From assembly GCA_029555925.1 (NCBI GenBank), contig JAKPQU010000380.1:1-32805 (forward strand): a stretch of 32,805 nucleotides of DNA, in the 5' to 3' direction. Made by a program: the position numbers and the translations under genes. The number at the start of each line of letters is the position of its first letter. Position 1 is the stretch's first letter. Shown piece after piece: positions 23,993-32,805 of this stretch. The notes under the pieces were generated by a model, which had not been told where the DNA came from, ran no database searches, and worked only from the letters and a program-made list of their open reading frames with translations. This DNA is from Bacillota bacterium (GTDB lineage Bacteria > Eremiobacterota > SpSt-956 > JAKJGF01).

Positions 23993-24118
23993 TGTCACTT
24001 CCCTCCCTCATCTTATTTTTACGTTATAAATTTTGTATAAAACCTGTTACGATAATATTTTTTTATGACAGGTAGTTTCATTTTTTACCGGAAATTGCAC
24101 TTAATTTTGTAAATCTAT

Positions 24119-24175
24119 TATAGTGTATTTCATAACTTATTAGGATTTAAGTCGTCGTGACGCGTAACGACTATA
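24119..24175 (+). repeat. MITE-like element, family A, internally deleted
   Basis: The left end TATAGTGTATTTCATAAC and the first heptamers are intact. The core and most of the right end are missing and only ACTATA remains. It lies in the 23895-24231 gap, which otherwise has repeat C3 and no gene. Confidence 0.65.
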
Positions 24176-24231
24176 ACCATTGTAATATTTACCGTTATAA
24201 GCACTTACATGACTCCTGTTTCATTTTTTCC

Positions 24232-26865
24232 TTACCTTATAGAAACAGAAACGTTGCATGGTATTTCTCTATCACAATTCAATGCCTGCTGTATTACTTC
24301 TTCCAGACTGGCAATAGTAAAAGGTTTAAAGAGCATATCTTTTATACCGAGAGAGTTGACTTTCTCCAGTGGAAGACTATCATTATAACCGGTACAGAGG
24401 ATTATAGGTATATCACTTCTGATTTTCAACATTTTTTCGGCAAGGTCAGTTCCTCTCATATAAGGCATAGTATAATCAGTTATAACAAGGTCAAATTTCT
24501 CCGGTGTCAGTTGAAAAAGTTCAAAAGCCTCTTTACTGCTGCTGATAGCCGTAACAGCATAACCATTATAGAGCATTACCTTTTTAACAAGACATACTAT
24601 ATCCTCCTCGTCATCGACAAATAATATATGACCTCTTGTAAAAGATAGAGGGCATGGTTCTTTTATATCTTCTTTACCTGGTTCTTTCGAAACAGAAGGT
24701 ATTAATATATGAAATTCAGTACCATTCCCGGGCCATGTCTCTGCATAGATTATTCCTCCATGACTTTTTACTATACCATGAACAGTAGAAAGTCCAAGGC
24801 CTGTACCTTCTCCATAGGGTTTGGTAGTAAAGAAGGGATCGAAAATTTTATCCATAATATCATAGGGAATACCCGTGCCTGTATCTTTTACAGTCAGGTG
24901 TATATAAAGTCCGGGCTCCAGAGAGTGATGGTGTTCTTTTTCCTTTATGTCTGTTTCCGTAAGACTTATTTCCAGTATACCTCCTCTATCTTTCATAGCA
25001 TAGGCAGCATTTGTCCCAAGATTCATTAATATTTGATGCATCTGCACGGGATCTCCCAGGATAATAGCTGATGAAATATCTATTTTTTGAATAATCGTAA
25101 TAGTTGAAGGTAATGTAGCAGTGAGAAGTTTAAGCACTTCTTTAATTATCAAATTGAAATCGAAAATTTGTTTTACCTGGTCAGTCTGTCTGCTGAAGGT
25201 AAGTATCTGTTTTACAAGATCCCTTGCCCTGCAACCGGCTTTCAAAATTTTTCCCAGATCATACCTCAATTCAAAATTTCCGTTACAATGTGTTGAAAGG
25301 CATATCTCCGTAAAACCAATAATAGAGGCAAGTATATTATTGAAATCATGAGCGATACCACCGGCAAGAGTTCCTATAGCTTCCAGCTTCTGTGCCTGTC
25401 TCAGCTGTTTTTCTATCATAATAAGCTCTTCTTCAGTTTTTTTTCTTTCAGTAATATCTACAAGTGAAATAACTGTTCCTCCTTTTTTACCTGCAAGGGG
25501 CGTTACATTTAATAAAAACCATATAGTTCTGTCATTAAGTTTATATTCATATTCACAGGAAAAATGCTGAATTGACCTGTTCACCACTCTGGAAATGCCC
25601 TCCAGAATACCGGGGTTCTTTCTGGAGAGTTTTTCTGTTTCCCTCTGACATACCACCATATAATCTTTTCCTATATCCGATGAAAAAGCATTGCCAGGCA
25701 GGGCCCTCTCTCTGTAAAAATTTTCCCATGCCTCATTTACGGACGTAATTATCCCATTTCTATCCAGAACAGCAACCCTGGCTGTCATAGAATTTATGAC
25801 AGCCTTATTTAATTCTTCCTGTGATTCTTCAAAAGCCTGAAGCATTTCATTTATAGATTTTGCAAGCACTGTGAGCTCATCATGATAACCGTTAATAAAA
25901 ACCCTTTCGCTCAGGTTGCTTGTCTTACCTATAGTATTCATCCTGCAACTCAGATTGATCAGTCTCGATAAGATGAGTTTATCCAGAAGCAGTAACGTAA
26001 TAAAGCTCACTATTAATCCTGTAAAAAGGAAATAGAGAAGAATATACATTATACTTTTATTTCCCTGTCTGTATATCTTTCTTTCCACACTTACCTGTAA
26101 TAAAAGAACAGGTTTTCTATATATGTCTTTCAGAAGCGTATAGCCACATACTGTTTGTTCATTTACCGGCTGAATTATGGAAGTTTTTTTCTCATATAAC
26201 AGTTTCGTTGCTTCTCCGGACATTACCGGATAGCTGAGAGGATATAAATCGAGAGACAGATGAAGTTCTTTTTCTATGTTTTCTATCACCCTATCATTTA
26301 AATAATGGCCCATAATCAGTGTGCCCCTTATCGGGCCTTTAAACTGACTTGTAATTACAGGACGGGCATCGATAAGCATAGGTCCTTCTTTAAGAAGAAT
26401 AATCCCTGCCACACTGCTTTCCGTATCTTTATGTTCTGTAAGGATTCTGTTCTCAGAAATAATATCTTTAAAAAAATCATCTTTAACAGCTATAAATTTC
26501 TCCTGTTCCAGATCAAAATATTTTCCATAAATAAAATGGCCGGCAGCATCCGTATAAATCATAAGATTTATATTCTGCTCGGCAAAGACTTTCTCCAGGA
26601 TATTTACCCTTATATAATGTTCATTTCTATCCAGGATAAACATGTATGTGTCATCCCATGCTGCCCAGTCAGTATTCAACTTACCTATAACAGATTGGTC
26701 ATGTTTTATGGCATTTAAAGCTCTTTCCAGATTTTGCTCTGTGTATTCTTTTTCCAGCCTGGAAATATTCTCCAGAAAAAAATAATTTAAGATACCATAT
26801 AAAATCAAAAGGAAAATGATAAAAGTTGTGAATATGATAAAAAAGGTTTTTTTATGTAAACTCAC
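24232..26865 (-). CDS. Membrane hybrid sensor histidine kinase (CHASE4-HAMP-PAS-HisKA-HATPase-REC)
   Basis: The 877-aa product, in order: membrane helix ~5-30, a periplasmic CHASE4-type sensor (typical KLNTDWAAWDDTYMFI at its start) to ~265, a second membrane helix ~272-302, HAMP, PAS ~360-480 (VAVLDRNGIITSVNEAWENF), HisKA with GGIAHDFNNILASI, HATPase (LGTNAAYAMKDRGG, GTGLGLSTVHGIVKSHGG) and a receiver (HILFVDDEEDIV, phospho-Asp in LVITDYTMPYM). The frame is open from ATG 26910, but GTG 26863-26865 has a GGGAGG site 7 bases upstream and starts directly before the first membrane helix. I prefer it. It lies 62 bases after the chemotaxis receptor gene, probably one operon. Confidence 0.93.
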   Translation of the reverse strand: MSLHKKTFFIIFTTFIIFLLILYGILNYFFLENISRLEKEYTEQNLERALNAIKHDQSVIGKLNTDWAAWDDTYMFILDRNEHYIRVNILEKVFAEQNINLMIYTDAAGHFIYGKYFDLEQEKFIAVKDDFFKDIISENRILTEHKDTESSVAGIILLKEGPMLIDARPVITSQFKGPIRGTLIMGHYLNDRVIENIEKELHLSLDLYPLSYPVMSGEATKLLYEKKTSIIQPVNEQTVCGYTLLKDIYRKPVLLLQVSVERKIYRQGNKSIMYILLYFLFTGLIVSFITLLLLDKLILSRLINLSCRMNTIGKTSNLSERVFINGYHDELTVLAKSINEMLQAFEESQEELNKAVINSMTARVAVLDRNGIITSVNEAWENFYRERALPGNAFSSDIGKDYMVVCQRETEKLSRKNPGILEGISRVVNRSIQHFSCEYEYKLNDRTIWFLLNVTPLAGKKGGTVISLVDITERKKTEEELIMIEKQLRQAQKLEAIGTLAGGIAHDFNNILASIIGFTEICLSTHCNGNFELRYDLGKILKAGCRARDLVKQILTFSRQTDQVKQIFDFNLIIKEVLKLLTATLPSTITIIQKIDISSAIILGDPVQMHQILMNLGTNAAYAMKDRGGILEISLTETDIKEKEHHHSLEPGLYIHLTVKDTGTGIPYDIMDKIFDPFFTTKPYGEGTGLGLSTVHGIVKSHGGIIYAETWPGNGTEFHILIPSVSKEPGKEDIKEPCPLSFTRGHILFVDDEEDIVCLVKKVMLYNGYAVTAISSSKEAFELFQLTPEKFDLVITDYTMPYMRGTDLAEKMLKIRSDIPIILCTGYNDSLPLEKVNSLGIKDMLFKPFTIASLEEVIQQALNCDREIPCNVSVSIR

Positions 26866-26927
26866 ACTCTGTACCTCCCGTAGTTCCCTCTTTAAAAATG
26901 ATTGAGCCATCCACCATCAGATAAAGT

Positions 26928-29663
26928 TCAAAAAGTATTAAACCTTACATATTCATGGTCATCATTATCAAGTGTACCCAGTTCAAGAATTTTACCGGAT
27001 AGCAGTTTTACAGGATTTTTCTTGCCATTACCGCCGTCTCCTCTGGCTTTTTTTATAACACATGGCTGTTCTGAAAATTTACTGTTCCTGTCCAGCTTAA
27101 AGAAAGATATGATTTCCTGCAGTTGTTCTGCCTGGCCAGACAATTCTTCTGCCGTAGAGGAAAGTTCTTCAGAAACACCTGAATTTTGCTGAATTACAAG
27201 ATCCAGTTGCTGAATGGCCCTGTTTATTTGTTCCGATCCGGTACTCTGTTCATTACTTGCACAGCTTATTTCCTGGACAAGTTCTGCCGTTTTCTGTATA
27301 TCAGGTACCATTCTGGCAAGCATATCGCCGGCTTTCTCTGCTATTTTCACGCTTGTTGCAGACAGTTCACTGATTTCCTGGGCTGCCACCTGGCTTCTCT
27401 CTGCAAGCTTCCTGACCTCTGCCGCCACAACGGCAAACCCTTTACCGTGCTCCCCTGCTCTTGCCGCTTCTATAGCCGCATTCAGAGCGAGCATATTTGT
27501 CTGTCTTGCTATCTCTTCTATAATAGCAATCTTTCCTGCTATCTTTTTCATGGCTTCTACTGTTTCTATTACCGAGTTACCTCCTTCTTTTGCATCTTCT
27601 GATGCCTTGAGAGCAATTTTTTCCGTCTGATATGCATTATCAGCATTCTGTTTTATATTTGCTGCCATCTGCTCCATAGAAGAAGAAACTTCTTCAGCAG
27701 AAGCTGCCTGTTCCGTATTACCCTGGGATAACTGTTCTGAAGTGTTGTTCATTTCACGGCTTCCTCTTGCTACATTATCAGCTGCATAATTCAATCTACT
27801 GACAAAATCCCTCAGATTAACAACCATCTGGTTGAGTGATTTCATAAGACTATCCTGTTCTGAAGCAGCTCTCGCTTCTACCATAAGATTCCCTCCGGAT
27901 ATTTCCCCTGTAATAGAGGCAATCTCCTGAAGATATAAAACCATGTGTTTCAGAGCCTTCATAAGCTTATCATTTTCAGAACGTTCCTGAACCTGTACAT
28001 TCAGATTACCACCGGAAATTTCTTCTGCAATAACGGTAATATGATTCAGAGTATCTATAAGAACATTCATATTATTTTTAATTTTATTAAAATCTCCGTT
28101 ATAGTCTTCCGTAATCTTTGAAGGTATCTTACCTTTACTTATATGTTCCACATAGTCTGCAGAAACATTCAAAGGGTTTATTACAGAATCAAGGGTATCA
28201 TTTATACCTTTCACGATCTTTTTGAAATCCCCGCTGAAGCCTGATATATCCCCTCTTGCGCTCAGTCTTCCCTCTACTGCTGCCAGGGTAAGTTTGTCCA
28301 CTTCATTTATGAGGGACATAATACAGGACACCATTTCCTTTAAGGACTGCATAAGTTTATCCTGGCCTGACCTCTCAATGATCTCTACATTTAGATTACC
28401 ATCTGAAATTTTTTCTGCTATGACAGTTATACCGTTCAGTGCATCTATAAGCTGATTTATATTATGTTTAATTACATTGAAATCTCCGTTATAAGAAGCG
28501 GTAATTTTTTCCGGCATATTCCCCGTGCTTATTCTGGCAATATAATCTGCTGCCACATAGAGAGGATTGATGATTAGATCCAGGGATTCATTAAATCCTT
28601 TCAGAATTTTACGATATACACCCTGAAGTTTATCTGCATCTGCCCTTACATTCAGATTACCTTCTTTAGCGGCATTTATTACAACGCCTGTTTCTGTAAC
28701 GAGTCCTCCTATCGCATCAATACAGTTATTCAGGTTATTTTTAATTTCATTGAAATCTCCCTGATAGGAATCTGTGATCTTCGGAGGAGTATCTCCTTTG
28801 GAAATCCTATCAATATACTCTGCTGCCACATTAAGAGGCCCTATGACCGCATCAAGAAGGCCGTTTATGCCTTCTATAATAGCTCTGAATTCAAAATTAA
28901 TCTTTTCCGGCTCTCCCCTGACATCCAGTTTGCCGGAAGTCGTTGATTGAATAAGCTTCGCTGTTTCCTGCTGTAAACTCTTAATTATACCGGTTATATT
29001 ATGAACAATGAACAGTCCGAATAATACGGTCAGTATTATAGCAATAAAGGCTACAGTTACGGCAATTAATTTTATCTGATTTAACCCGTCAAGAAACTCT
29101 TCATGATAGGCACTGCATCCTATAACCCAGTTCCATTCGGGGAAATAGGAACAGGCAGCGATTTTCATCCTCGCTTTATTCTCACCTTTATTCTGCCAGG
29201 GATAATAGATGGTATATACTTCTCCATCTTTTAATCCTGTTGTCGCATTTATCATATCCTGAATAAATAATTTACCGGATGAATCTTTAGCATTCCATAC
29301 ATTTTCTCCGTCTCTTTTTCTTCCGGAAGATAAAATATATTTACCCCTGTTTTCTCCCCTGCTCCCGTCCAGAATAAAAACATATCCTGTTTTCCCTATA
29401 ACCAGTTTCGACAGACTGTCAAGCAAAATCTTCTGATAAATCTGCTCATCTTTTTTAGATTTATTATCTATACAATTGTACACGTTTTTTACTTCCTGAG
29501 AAATTATAAGAGTCTCTTTTGACAGATTATCTTCAATCTGTTTTATTATTTCCTTCCTGGCTGTATTATAACTGAATAGTCCGAGTAAAATTACCGGCAC
29601 TGCAGCCAGAATAACAAAAAACATCAATTTCCATTTAATACTTATTTTATCTATTATTTTCAT
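26928..29663 (-). CDS. Methyl-accepting chemotaxis protein with Cache sensor and repeated HAMP-like units
   Basis: The 911-aa product: membrane helix ~12-34, a Cache-type extracellular sensor ~35-190 ([40 protein letters not shown]), membrane helix ~198-222 and a HAMP. Then three copies of a unit with the pattern AADYIxRISKGxxPxKIT, GDFNxIKNNxN alternate with GNLNVxxxERSxxDKLM units, a poly-HAMP array to ~620. The signalling tip is intact ([39 protein letters not shown]). The C-terminus has no NWETF-like methylation-enzyme tether. A TAGGAGT site lies just before ATG 29663. It is followed by the CHASE4 kinase gene, hinting at a linked signal pathway. No cheA or cheW is in the window. Confidence 0.95.
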   Translation of the reverse strand: MKIIDKISIKWKLMFFVILAAVPVILLGLFSYNTARKEIIKQIEDNLSKETLIISQEVKNVYNCIDNKSKKDEQIYQKILLDSLSKLVIGKTGYVFILDGSRGENRGKYILSSGRKRDGENVWNAKDSSGKLFIQDMINATTGLKDGEVYTIYYPWQNKGENKARMKIAACSYFPEWNWVIGCSAYHEEFLDGLNQIKLIAVTVAFIAIILTVLFGLFIVHNITGIIKSLQQETAKLIQSTTSGKLDVRGEPEKINFEFRAIIEGINGLLDAVIGPLNVAAEYIDRISKGDTPPKITDSYQGDFNEIKNNLNNCIDAIGGLVTETGVVINAAKEGNLNVRADADKLQGVYRKILKGFNESLDLIINPLYVAADYIARISTGNMPEKITASYNGDFNVIKHNINQLIDALNGITVIAEKISDGNLNVEIIERSGQDKLMQSLKEMVSCIMSLINEVDKLTLAAVEGRLSARGDISGFSGDFKKIVKGINDTLDSVINPLNVSADYVEHISKGKIPSKITEDYNGDFNKIKNNMNVLIDTLNHITVIAEEISGGNLNVQVQERSENDKLMKALKHMVLYLQEIASITGEISGGNLMVEARAASEQDSLMKSLNQMVVNLRDFVSRLNYAADNVARGSREMNNTSEQLSQGNTEQAASAEEVSSSMEQMAANIKQNADNAYQTEKIALKASEDAKEGGNSVIETVEAMKKIAGKIAIIEEIARQTNMLALNAAIEAARAGEHGKGFAVVAAEVRKLAERSQVAAQEISELSATSVKIAEKAGDMLARMVPDIQKTAELVQEISCASNEQSTGSEQINRAIQQLDLVIQQNSGVSEELSSTAEELSGQAEQLQEIISFFKLDRNSKFSEQPCVIKKARGDGGNGKKNPVKLLSGKILELGTLDNDDHEYVRFNTF

Positions 29664-30040
29664 ACTCCTACCCCTCTCTCAAAGCTGAATGCATATAAAT
29701 AATCACAGTCCCTTCAACAAATCAATTATTCCATCTGCCTATCCCCCCCTGCAATAATTCTATAAAAACTTAACAAAAAGTAATATTTAAAAGTATCAAT
29801 CCAACACACATACCATAAGGCAGGATAAATGCCATATCGTATAAAAATTACAATAAAACCAGGAAGAATATCATAGCAGATTGAAATGACAGGCAAAACA
29901 GTAAAAATAAAATAAAATAAAGCCACGAAAGAACTTTCACGGAAAATGTAAACATGTAACATAATGACATTATGTAACATGACAGTTCGTAACAGGACTT
30001 ATGCACAAAGTATATCGGGATGGGAACATTCCCTTATTTC

Positions 30041-30404
30041 ATACTATTTAGCTTTAGACATAGTAGTCTGCCTGCCTGGTGTTCCGGAGAAAAAATATCA
30101 CGGCAGCACAGGTATATTTTATTGAATTATAATGTATAGTGTATTTCATAACTTATTAGAATTTAAGTTTGTCGTGACGCGTAACGCGTGACGCGTGACG
30201 GGTTTAATCCCTGCGCATCACGCATTACGCTTTACGCATTACGAGGTCATTATTTATGGATAGTTATGAAACTAACTATAAAGTAGCATGATATAAGCTG
30301 TAACTGTTATAAACGTTCCAGTTTAGATTTTTTTCGGAGGAGCATCAGGCAGGCAGACAGTATTTACCTGTTATTCAAATTATTCAGTTTAATTAAAGCA
30401 ATTT
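30041..30404 (+). repeat. MITE-like element, family B (copy 3), interrupted by family A
   Basis: Both halves match the uninterrupted copy at 2227-2444 closely. The break lies after TTGAATTATAA and resumes at AAGTAGCATG, with a complete family A element in between. The stretch 29664-30040 upstream is AT-rich and shows no supportable gene. Confidence 0.85.
30135..30280 (+). mobile_element. MITE-like element, family A, complete and nested
   Basis: A 146-bp element with ends TATAGTGTATTTCATAAC and GTTATGAAACTAACTATA, containing four heptamers and the CGCATTACG core. It is inserted in repeat B3 in an AT-rich TATA-type site; the exact target duplication is ambiguous by a base. It has no transposase, so mobility would need an enzyme from elsewhere. 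Confidence 0.8.
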
Positions 30405-30412
30405 GGTATCAG

Positions 30413-30576
30413 TTACTGACCTGAGCATAAATATAGTGTATTTCATAACTTATTAGAATTTAAGTCGTCGTGACGCGTAACGCGTGACGCGTCACGGGTT
30501 TAATCCCTGCGCATCACGCATTACGCTTTACGCATTACGAGGTCATTATTTATGGATAGTTATGAAAGTAACTATA
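30413..30576 (+). repeat. Family C end fragment followed by a complete family A element
   Basis: TACTGACCTGAGCATAAA (30414-30431) is the left end of family C, cut off by a full family A copy (30432-30576, right end GTTATGAAAGTAACTATA). The arrangement suggests that A inserted into, or recombined with, a family C element. Confidence 0.75.
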
Positions 30577-30593
30577 ATATTTAACAAAACCTC

Positions 30594-30626
30594 TTTCCCT
30601 TCACCCTTCACTCTTCACCCTTCACG
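30594..30626. repeat. CTTCACC-type heptamer tract
   Basis: Five units of the CTTCACC/CTTCACT type (minus strand GTGAAGG/GTGAAGA) lie a few bases downstream of the sigma-54 regulator stop. The same type occurs at 13592-13612 and 32503-32530. Confidence 0.7.
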
Positions 30627-30629
30627 ATG

Positions 30630-32348
30630 TTAAATATTATATTCTTTAATTTTTCTGTAAATAGTCTGGCGGCTCATACCAAGAAATCTGGCTGTATCGG
30701 TCTTATTCCATCTGAATCTTTCCAGAGCGGACAAAATTATCTCTTTTTCATTTTCTATTTTATCAGATCCCGGTAAAAAGGATGGTTCCCTCAGATCACC
30801 TGGCAGATCATCTACTGTTATAACAGAGTTACGGCAGAGGATAAAAGCATGTTCTACAGTATGTGCAAGTTCTCTGATATTTCCCGGCCACGAATATTCC
30901 ATAAAAATTCTCTGAACACTGGATGATATGCCGGTTATATTCCTGTTAAATTTTTTATTCAATTTTTGAATGAAAAACTCCGACAGTAAAAGTATATCTT
31001 CAATTCTTTCTCTGAGTGGAGGCAATTTTATTTCCACTACCTTCAAACGATAATAAAGATCTTCCCGGAACTGGCCGAGTCTGACTTTTTCCTTTAAATC
31101 TTCATTGGTAGCTGCAATGACCCTTACATCTACTTTAATAGTTTCATTACCTCCTACCTGCTCAAATTCTCTTTCCTGAAGAACTCTGAGGAGATGAAGC
31201 TGCATATTGGAGGATATATTACCAATTTCGTCCAGAAAAATTGTGCCTCCGTCAGCTTTCTGAAAACGTCCTATCTTATCTTTCATAGCTCCTGTAAAAG
31301 CTCCTTTCACATGGCCGAAGAGTTCGCTTTCGAGTAAACTCTCCGAAAGGGCTGTGCAGTTCAGTTTTACAAGGGGCTTATTACTGCGTATACCTTTATA
31401 ATGAAGGGCCTCTGCTACAAGTTCTTTACCTGTGCCACTCTCTCCTGTTATGAGTACAGTACTCTGAACATCAGAAAGAATTTCTATGAGATCATAGATC
31501 TTTTGAATTTCTTTACTTTTCCCGATTATATTGTAAAAGCTTCTTCTTTCCTCGAGTTCTTTTTCAAGAACATCTATCTGTGTTTTATCCCTGAGTACCA
31601 GCACTGCTCCTGAGAACAGACCTTTTTCGTCTATAAGAGGAACGGAACTGATAGAGAACACTTTTTTAGAAGAGTTATTCTGTTCACATTCGAAACGATC
31701 TATTTTTACCGGCTGTTTTCTTGTTATTGTTTCCTCAAGCATTTCAATACACTTACTGCAGCTATTATTTTTAAACATTCTGAAAGGTTTGCCTGTATCT
31801 TCGGCAGAAAAGCCGCAGATATTCTTAATTGCAGGGTTTAAATGAATTATATTTAAATTCCTGTCTACAGAAATAATTCCCTCTTCAAGGCTCCTGAAAA
31901 TAGCTTCAAGATTCAGGCGATATGTTTCTTTTTCCTCCTCCAGAGCTTTTTCTTTTAATTTCTGCTCCACCTGGTGTTTATAGATTGCTATTTCTATATT
32001 AATACGGAGCAATCTTTCGTCAAAAGGTTTTATCATATATCCAAAGGGCGCTGTCAGTTTTGCTCTCTGAAAGATCTGTTCGTCTTCATAGGCTGTAATA
32101 TATACTACAGGTATATTGTAAAGTCTGTTCAGTGTTTCAGCAGTTTCTATCCCATCAAGGAGGCCGTCTAACTTGATGTCCATAAGAACCAGGTCAGGCT
32201 GTACGTCAGATGCTTTTCTGATAGCTTCTTCACCTGAGATAGCTATACCTGTCAATGTATATCCCAGATCTGCAAGCATTTTTCCTATAGCCATAGCTGA
32301 AATTTTTTCATCTTCAACAATTAGAATCTTTACAGATGGCATAGTCAC
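30630..32348 (-). CDS. Sigma-54-dependent response regulator (REC-PAS-AAA+-Fis HTH)
   Basis: The 572-aa product: receiver ~5-125 (ILIVEDEKISAMAIG, phospho-Asp in LVLMDIKLDG), a helical linker, PAS ~150-260 (GIISVDRNLNIIHLNPA) with a CSKC motif (NNSCSKCIEMLEETITRKQP), the sigma-54 AAA+ domain ~285-510 with Walker A GESGTGKE, the sigma-54 contact loop GAFTGA and Walker B GTIFLDEIGN, then a Fis-type helix-turn-helix (WNKTDTARFLGMSRQTIYRKI). It activates sigma-54 promoters after phosphorylation; its targets are not visible. An AAGGTG site precedes ATG 32348. The partner kinase could be one of the receiver-less or hybrid kinases upstream, an inference from position only. Confidence 0.96.
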   Translation of the reverse strand: MTMPSVKILIVEDEKISAMAIGKMLADLGYTLTGIAISGEEAIRKASDVQPDLVLMDIKLDGLLDGIETAETLNRLYNIPVVYITAYEDEQIFQRAKLTAPFGYMIKPFDERLLRINIEIAIYKHQVEQKLKEKALEEEKETYRLNLEAIFRSLEEGIISVDRNLNIIHLNPAIKNICGFSAEDTGKPFRMFKNNSCSKCIEMLEETITRKQPVKIDRFECEQNNSSKKVFSISSVPLIDEKGLFSGAVLVLRDKTQIDVLEKELEERRSFYNIIGKSKEIQKIYDLIEILSDVQSTVLITGESGTGKELVAEALHYKGIRSNKPLVKLNCTALSESLLESELFGHVKGAFTGAMKDKIGRFQKADGGTIFLDEIGNISSNMQLHLLRVLQEREFEQVGGNETIKVDVRVIAATNEDLKEKVRLGQFREDLYYRLKVVEIKLPPLRERIEDILLLSEFFIQKLNKKFNRNITGISSSVQRIFMEYSWPGNIRELAHTVEHAFILCRNSVITVDDLPGDLREPSFLPGSDKIENEKEIILSALERFRWNKTDTARFLGMSRQTIYRKIKEYNI

Positions 32349-32502
32349 ACCTTATAACAGGAGAGGCAGAGATTTTAATAAAGAGGTATCTACAGATAAT
32401 ATTATCTGTAATTTTTTAGAAGATCAAAATCCCTTATCTCTCTTAATATTTAGTCTTTTGATAAATATTATAATTTAAAAAATACTGCCAGTCAAGGGAA
32501 GT

Positions 32503-32530
32503 GAAGAGTGAAGAGTGAAAAGTGAAAAGC
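32503..32530. repeat. GTGAAGA/GTGAAAA heptamer tract
   Basis: Tandem GTGAAGA and GTGAAAA units lie about 155 bases upstream of the regulator start. The gap 32349-32805 contains only repeats and AT-rich sequence. Confidence 0.7.
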
Positions 32531-32592
32531 AGGATATTTAACTATATATAAGAAGTATAAATTATAGTTATTTTCATAAAGAATCTATAATT

Positions 32593-32655
32593 TACTGACC
32601 TGAGCATAAGCATGTAATAAAAGTCTTCCTCCCGTAACGCGTAACGCGCAATGTC
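32593..32655 (+). repeat. MITE-like element, family C, right end missing
   Basis: The left end TACTGACCTGAGCATAAGC and a short GTAACGC array are present and the right end is absent. Confidence 0.6.
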
Positions 32656-32716
32656 ATTAAGTTTAGAAAAAAGATTTTATAAATTAATATTACCCTTATG
32701 GAATAACGTCTTATTT

Positions 32717-32750
32717 CCCTCCCTTGAGGGAGGGATTAAGGGAGGGTGTC
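32717..32750. repeat. CCCTCCC/GGGAGGG hairpin repeat
   Basis: CCCTCCCT and AGGGAGGG form an 8-bp stem with a two-base centre (32717-32734), followed by another GGGAGGG. A fragment of the same type (CTTCCCTCCCTCATC) occurs at 23999-24013. Confidence 0.5.
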
Positions 32751-32805
32751 TTTTAAGTTCATAATAACGTAATTATAACAGGAAAAAAGTAAATAGAAAA
32801 GAATG

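Noticed and set aside
29726..29980. 84-codon minus-strand frame with hydrophobic content
   Set aside because: It is AT-rich, has no ribosome site or family likeness, and is probably chance in an intergenic region.
937..29985. Shared 13-mer TGTAACATGACAG at 937-949 and 29973-29985, both upstream of minus-strand genes
   Set aside because: A 13-base match between two AT-rich gaps in a window of this size is expected by chance.
1049..32655. Heptamer arrays as a CRISPR array
   Set aside because: Units are 7 bases without unique spacers, and no cas genes are present.

Overview
This is an A+T-rich bacterial chromosome segment. Its genes are ordinary bacterial families: D-alanine ligase, FolD, HAD phosphatase, many PAS/GAF histidine kinases, a chemotaxis receptor and a sigma-54 regulator. 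Shine-Dalgarno sites of the AGGAGG type precede most starts. I cannot assign a phylum. The mix of copper-amine-oxidase-N domains, signalling-rich content and abundant intergenic repeats suggests a free-living, poorly sampled lineage.

Layout. 254-898 (-) encodes a secreted thioredoxin/deiodinase-like protein and 1305-2237 (+) a nitroreductase. 2980-7956 (-) holds an alpha/beta hydrolase, a UPF0178 protein overlapping a membrane-anchored F420-ligase-like protein, D-Ala-D-Ala ligase and a secreted phosphodiester-glycosidase-type protein. A perfect consensus parS site lies at the 5' end of the D-Ala-D-Ala ligase gene. 8306-15922 (+) holds a propeller/coiled-coil protein, a secreted copper-amine-oxidase-N/DUF4352 protein with a solute-binding protein, a Tat-type ADP-ribosylglycohydrolase, a solo recombinase N-domain protein, a HAD phosphatase and FolD. 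16056-32348 (-) is a signalling block: hybrid kinase, HisKA_2-type kinase, CHASE4 hybrid kinase cotranscribed with a poly-HAMP chemotaxis receptor, and a sigma-54 response regulator.

Two things stand out. First, about 680 bp between two kinase genes (19960-20644) contains no gene. It carries three tandem minus-strand sigma-70 promoters, each with exactly 17-bp spacing and a TATAAT box. Each promoter is followed by a well-structured non-coding segment. Two of the segments end in the same hairpin, which differs by a compensated base-pair change, so this is probably a cluster of small RNA genes. Second, almost every intergenic gap contains heptamer arrays (GTGACGC/GTAACGC and GTGAAAA variants). 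These are often carried inside at least two MITE-like elements with different ends, and they sit beside two further repeat families. One element is nested in another, giving a filled/empty site comparison inside this window. Several genes take their stop codon from these repeats.

The kinases, receptor and regulator probably form a sensory network, but no cheA, cheW or output operon is present, so the stimulus and target are unknown.
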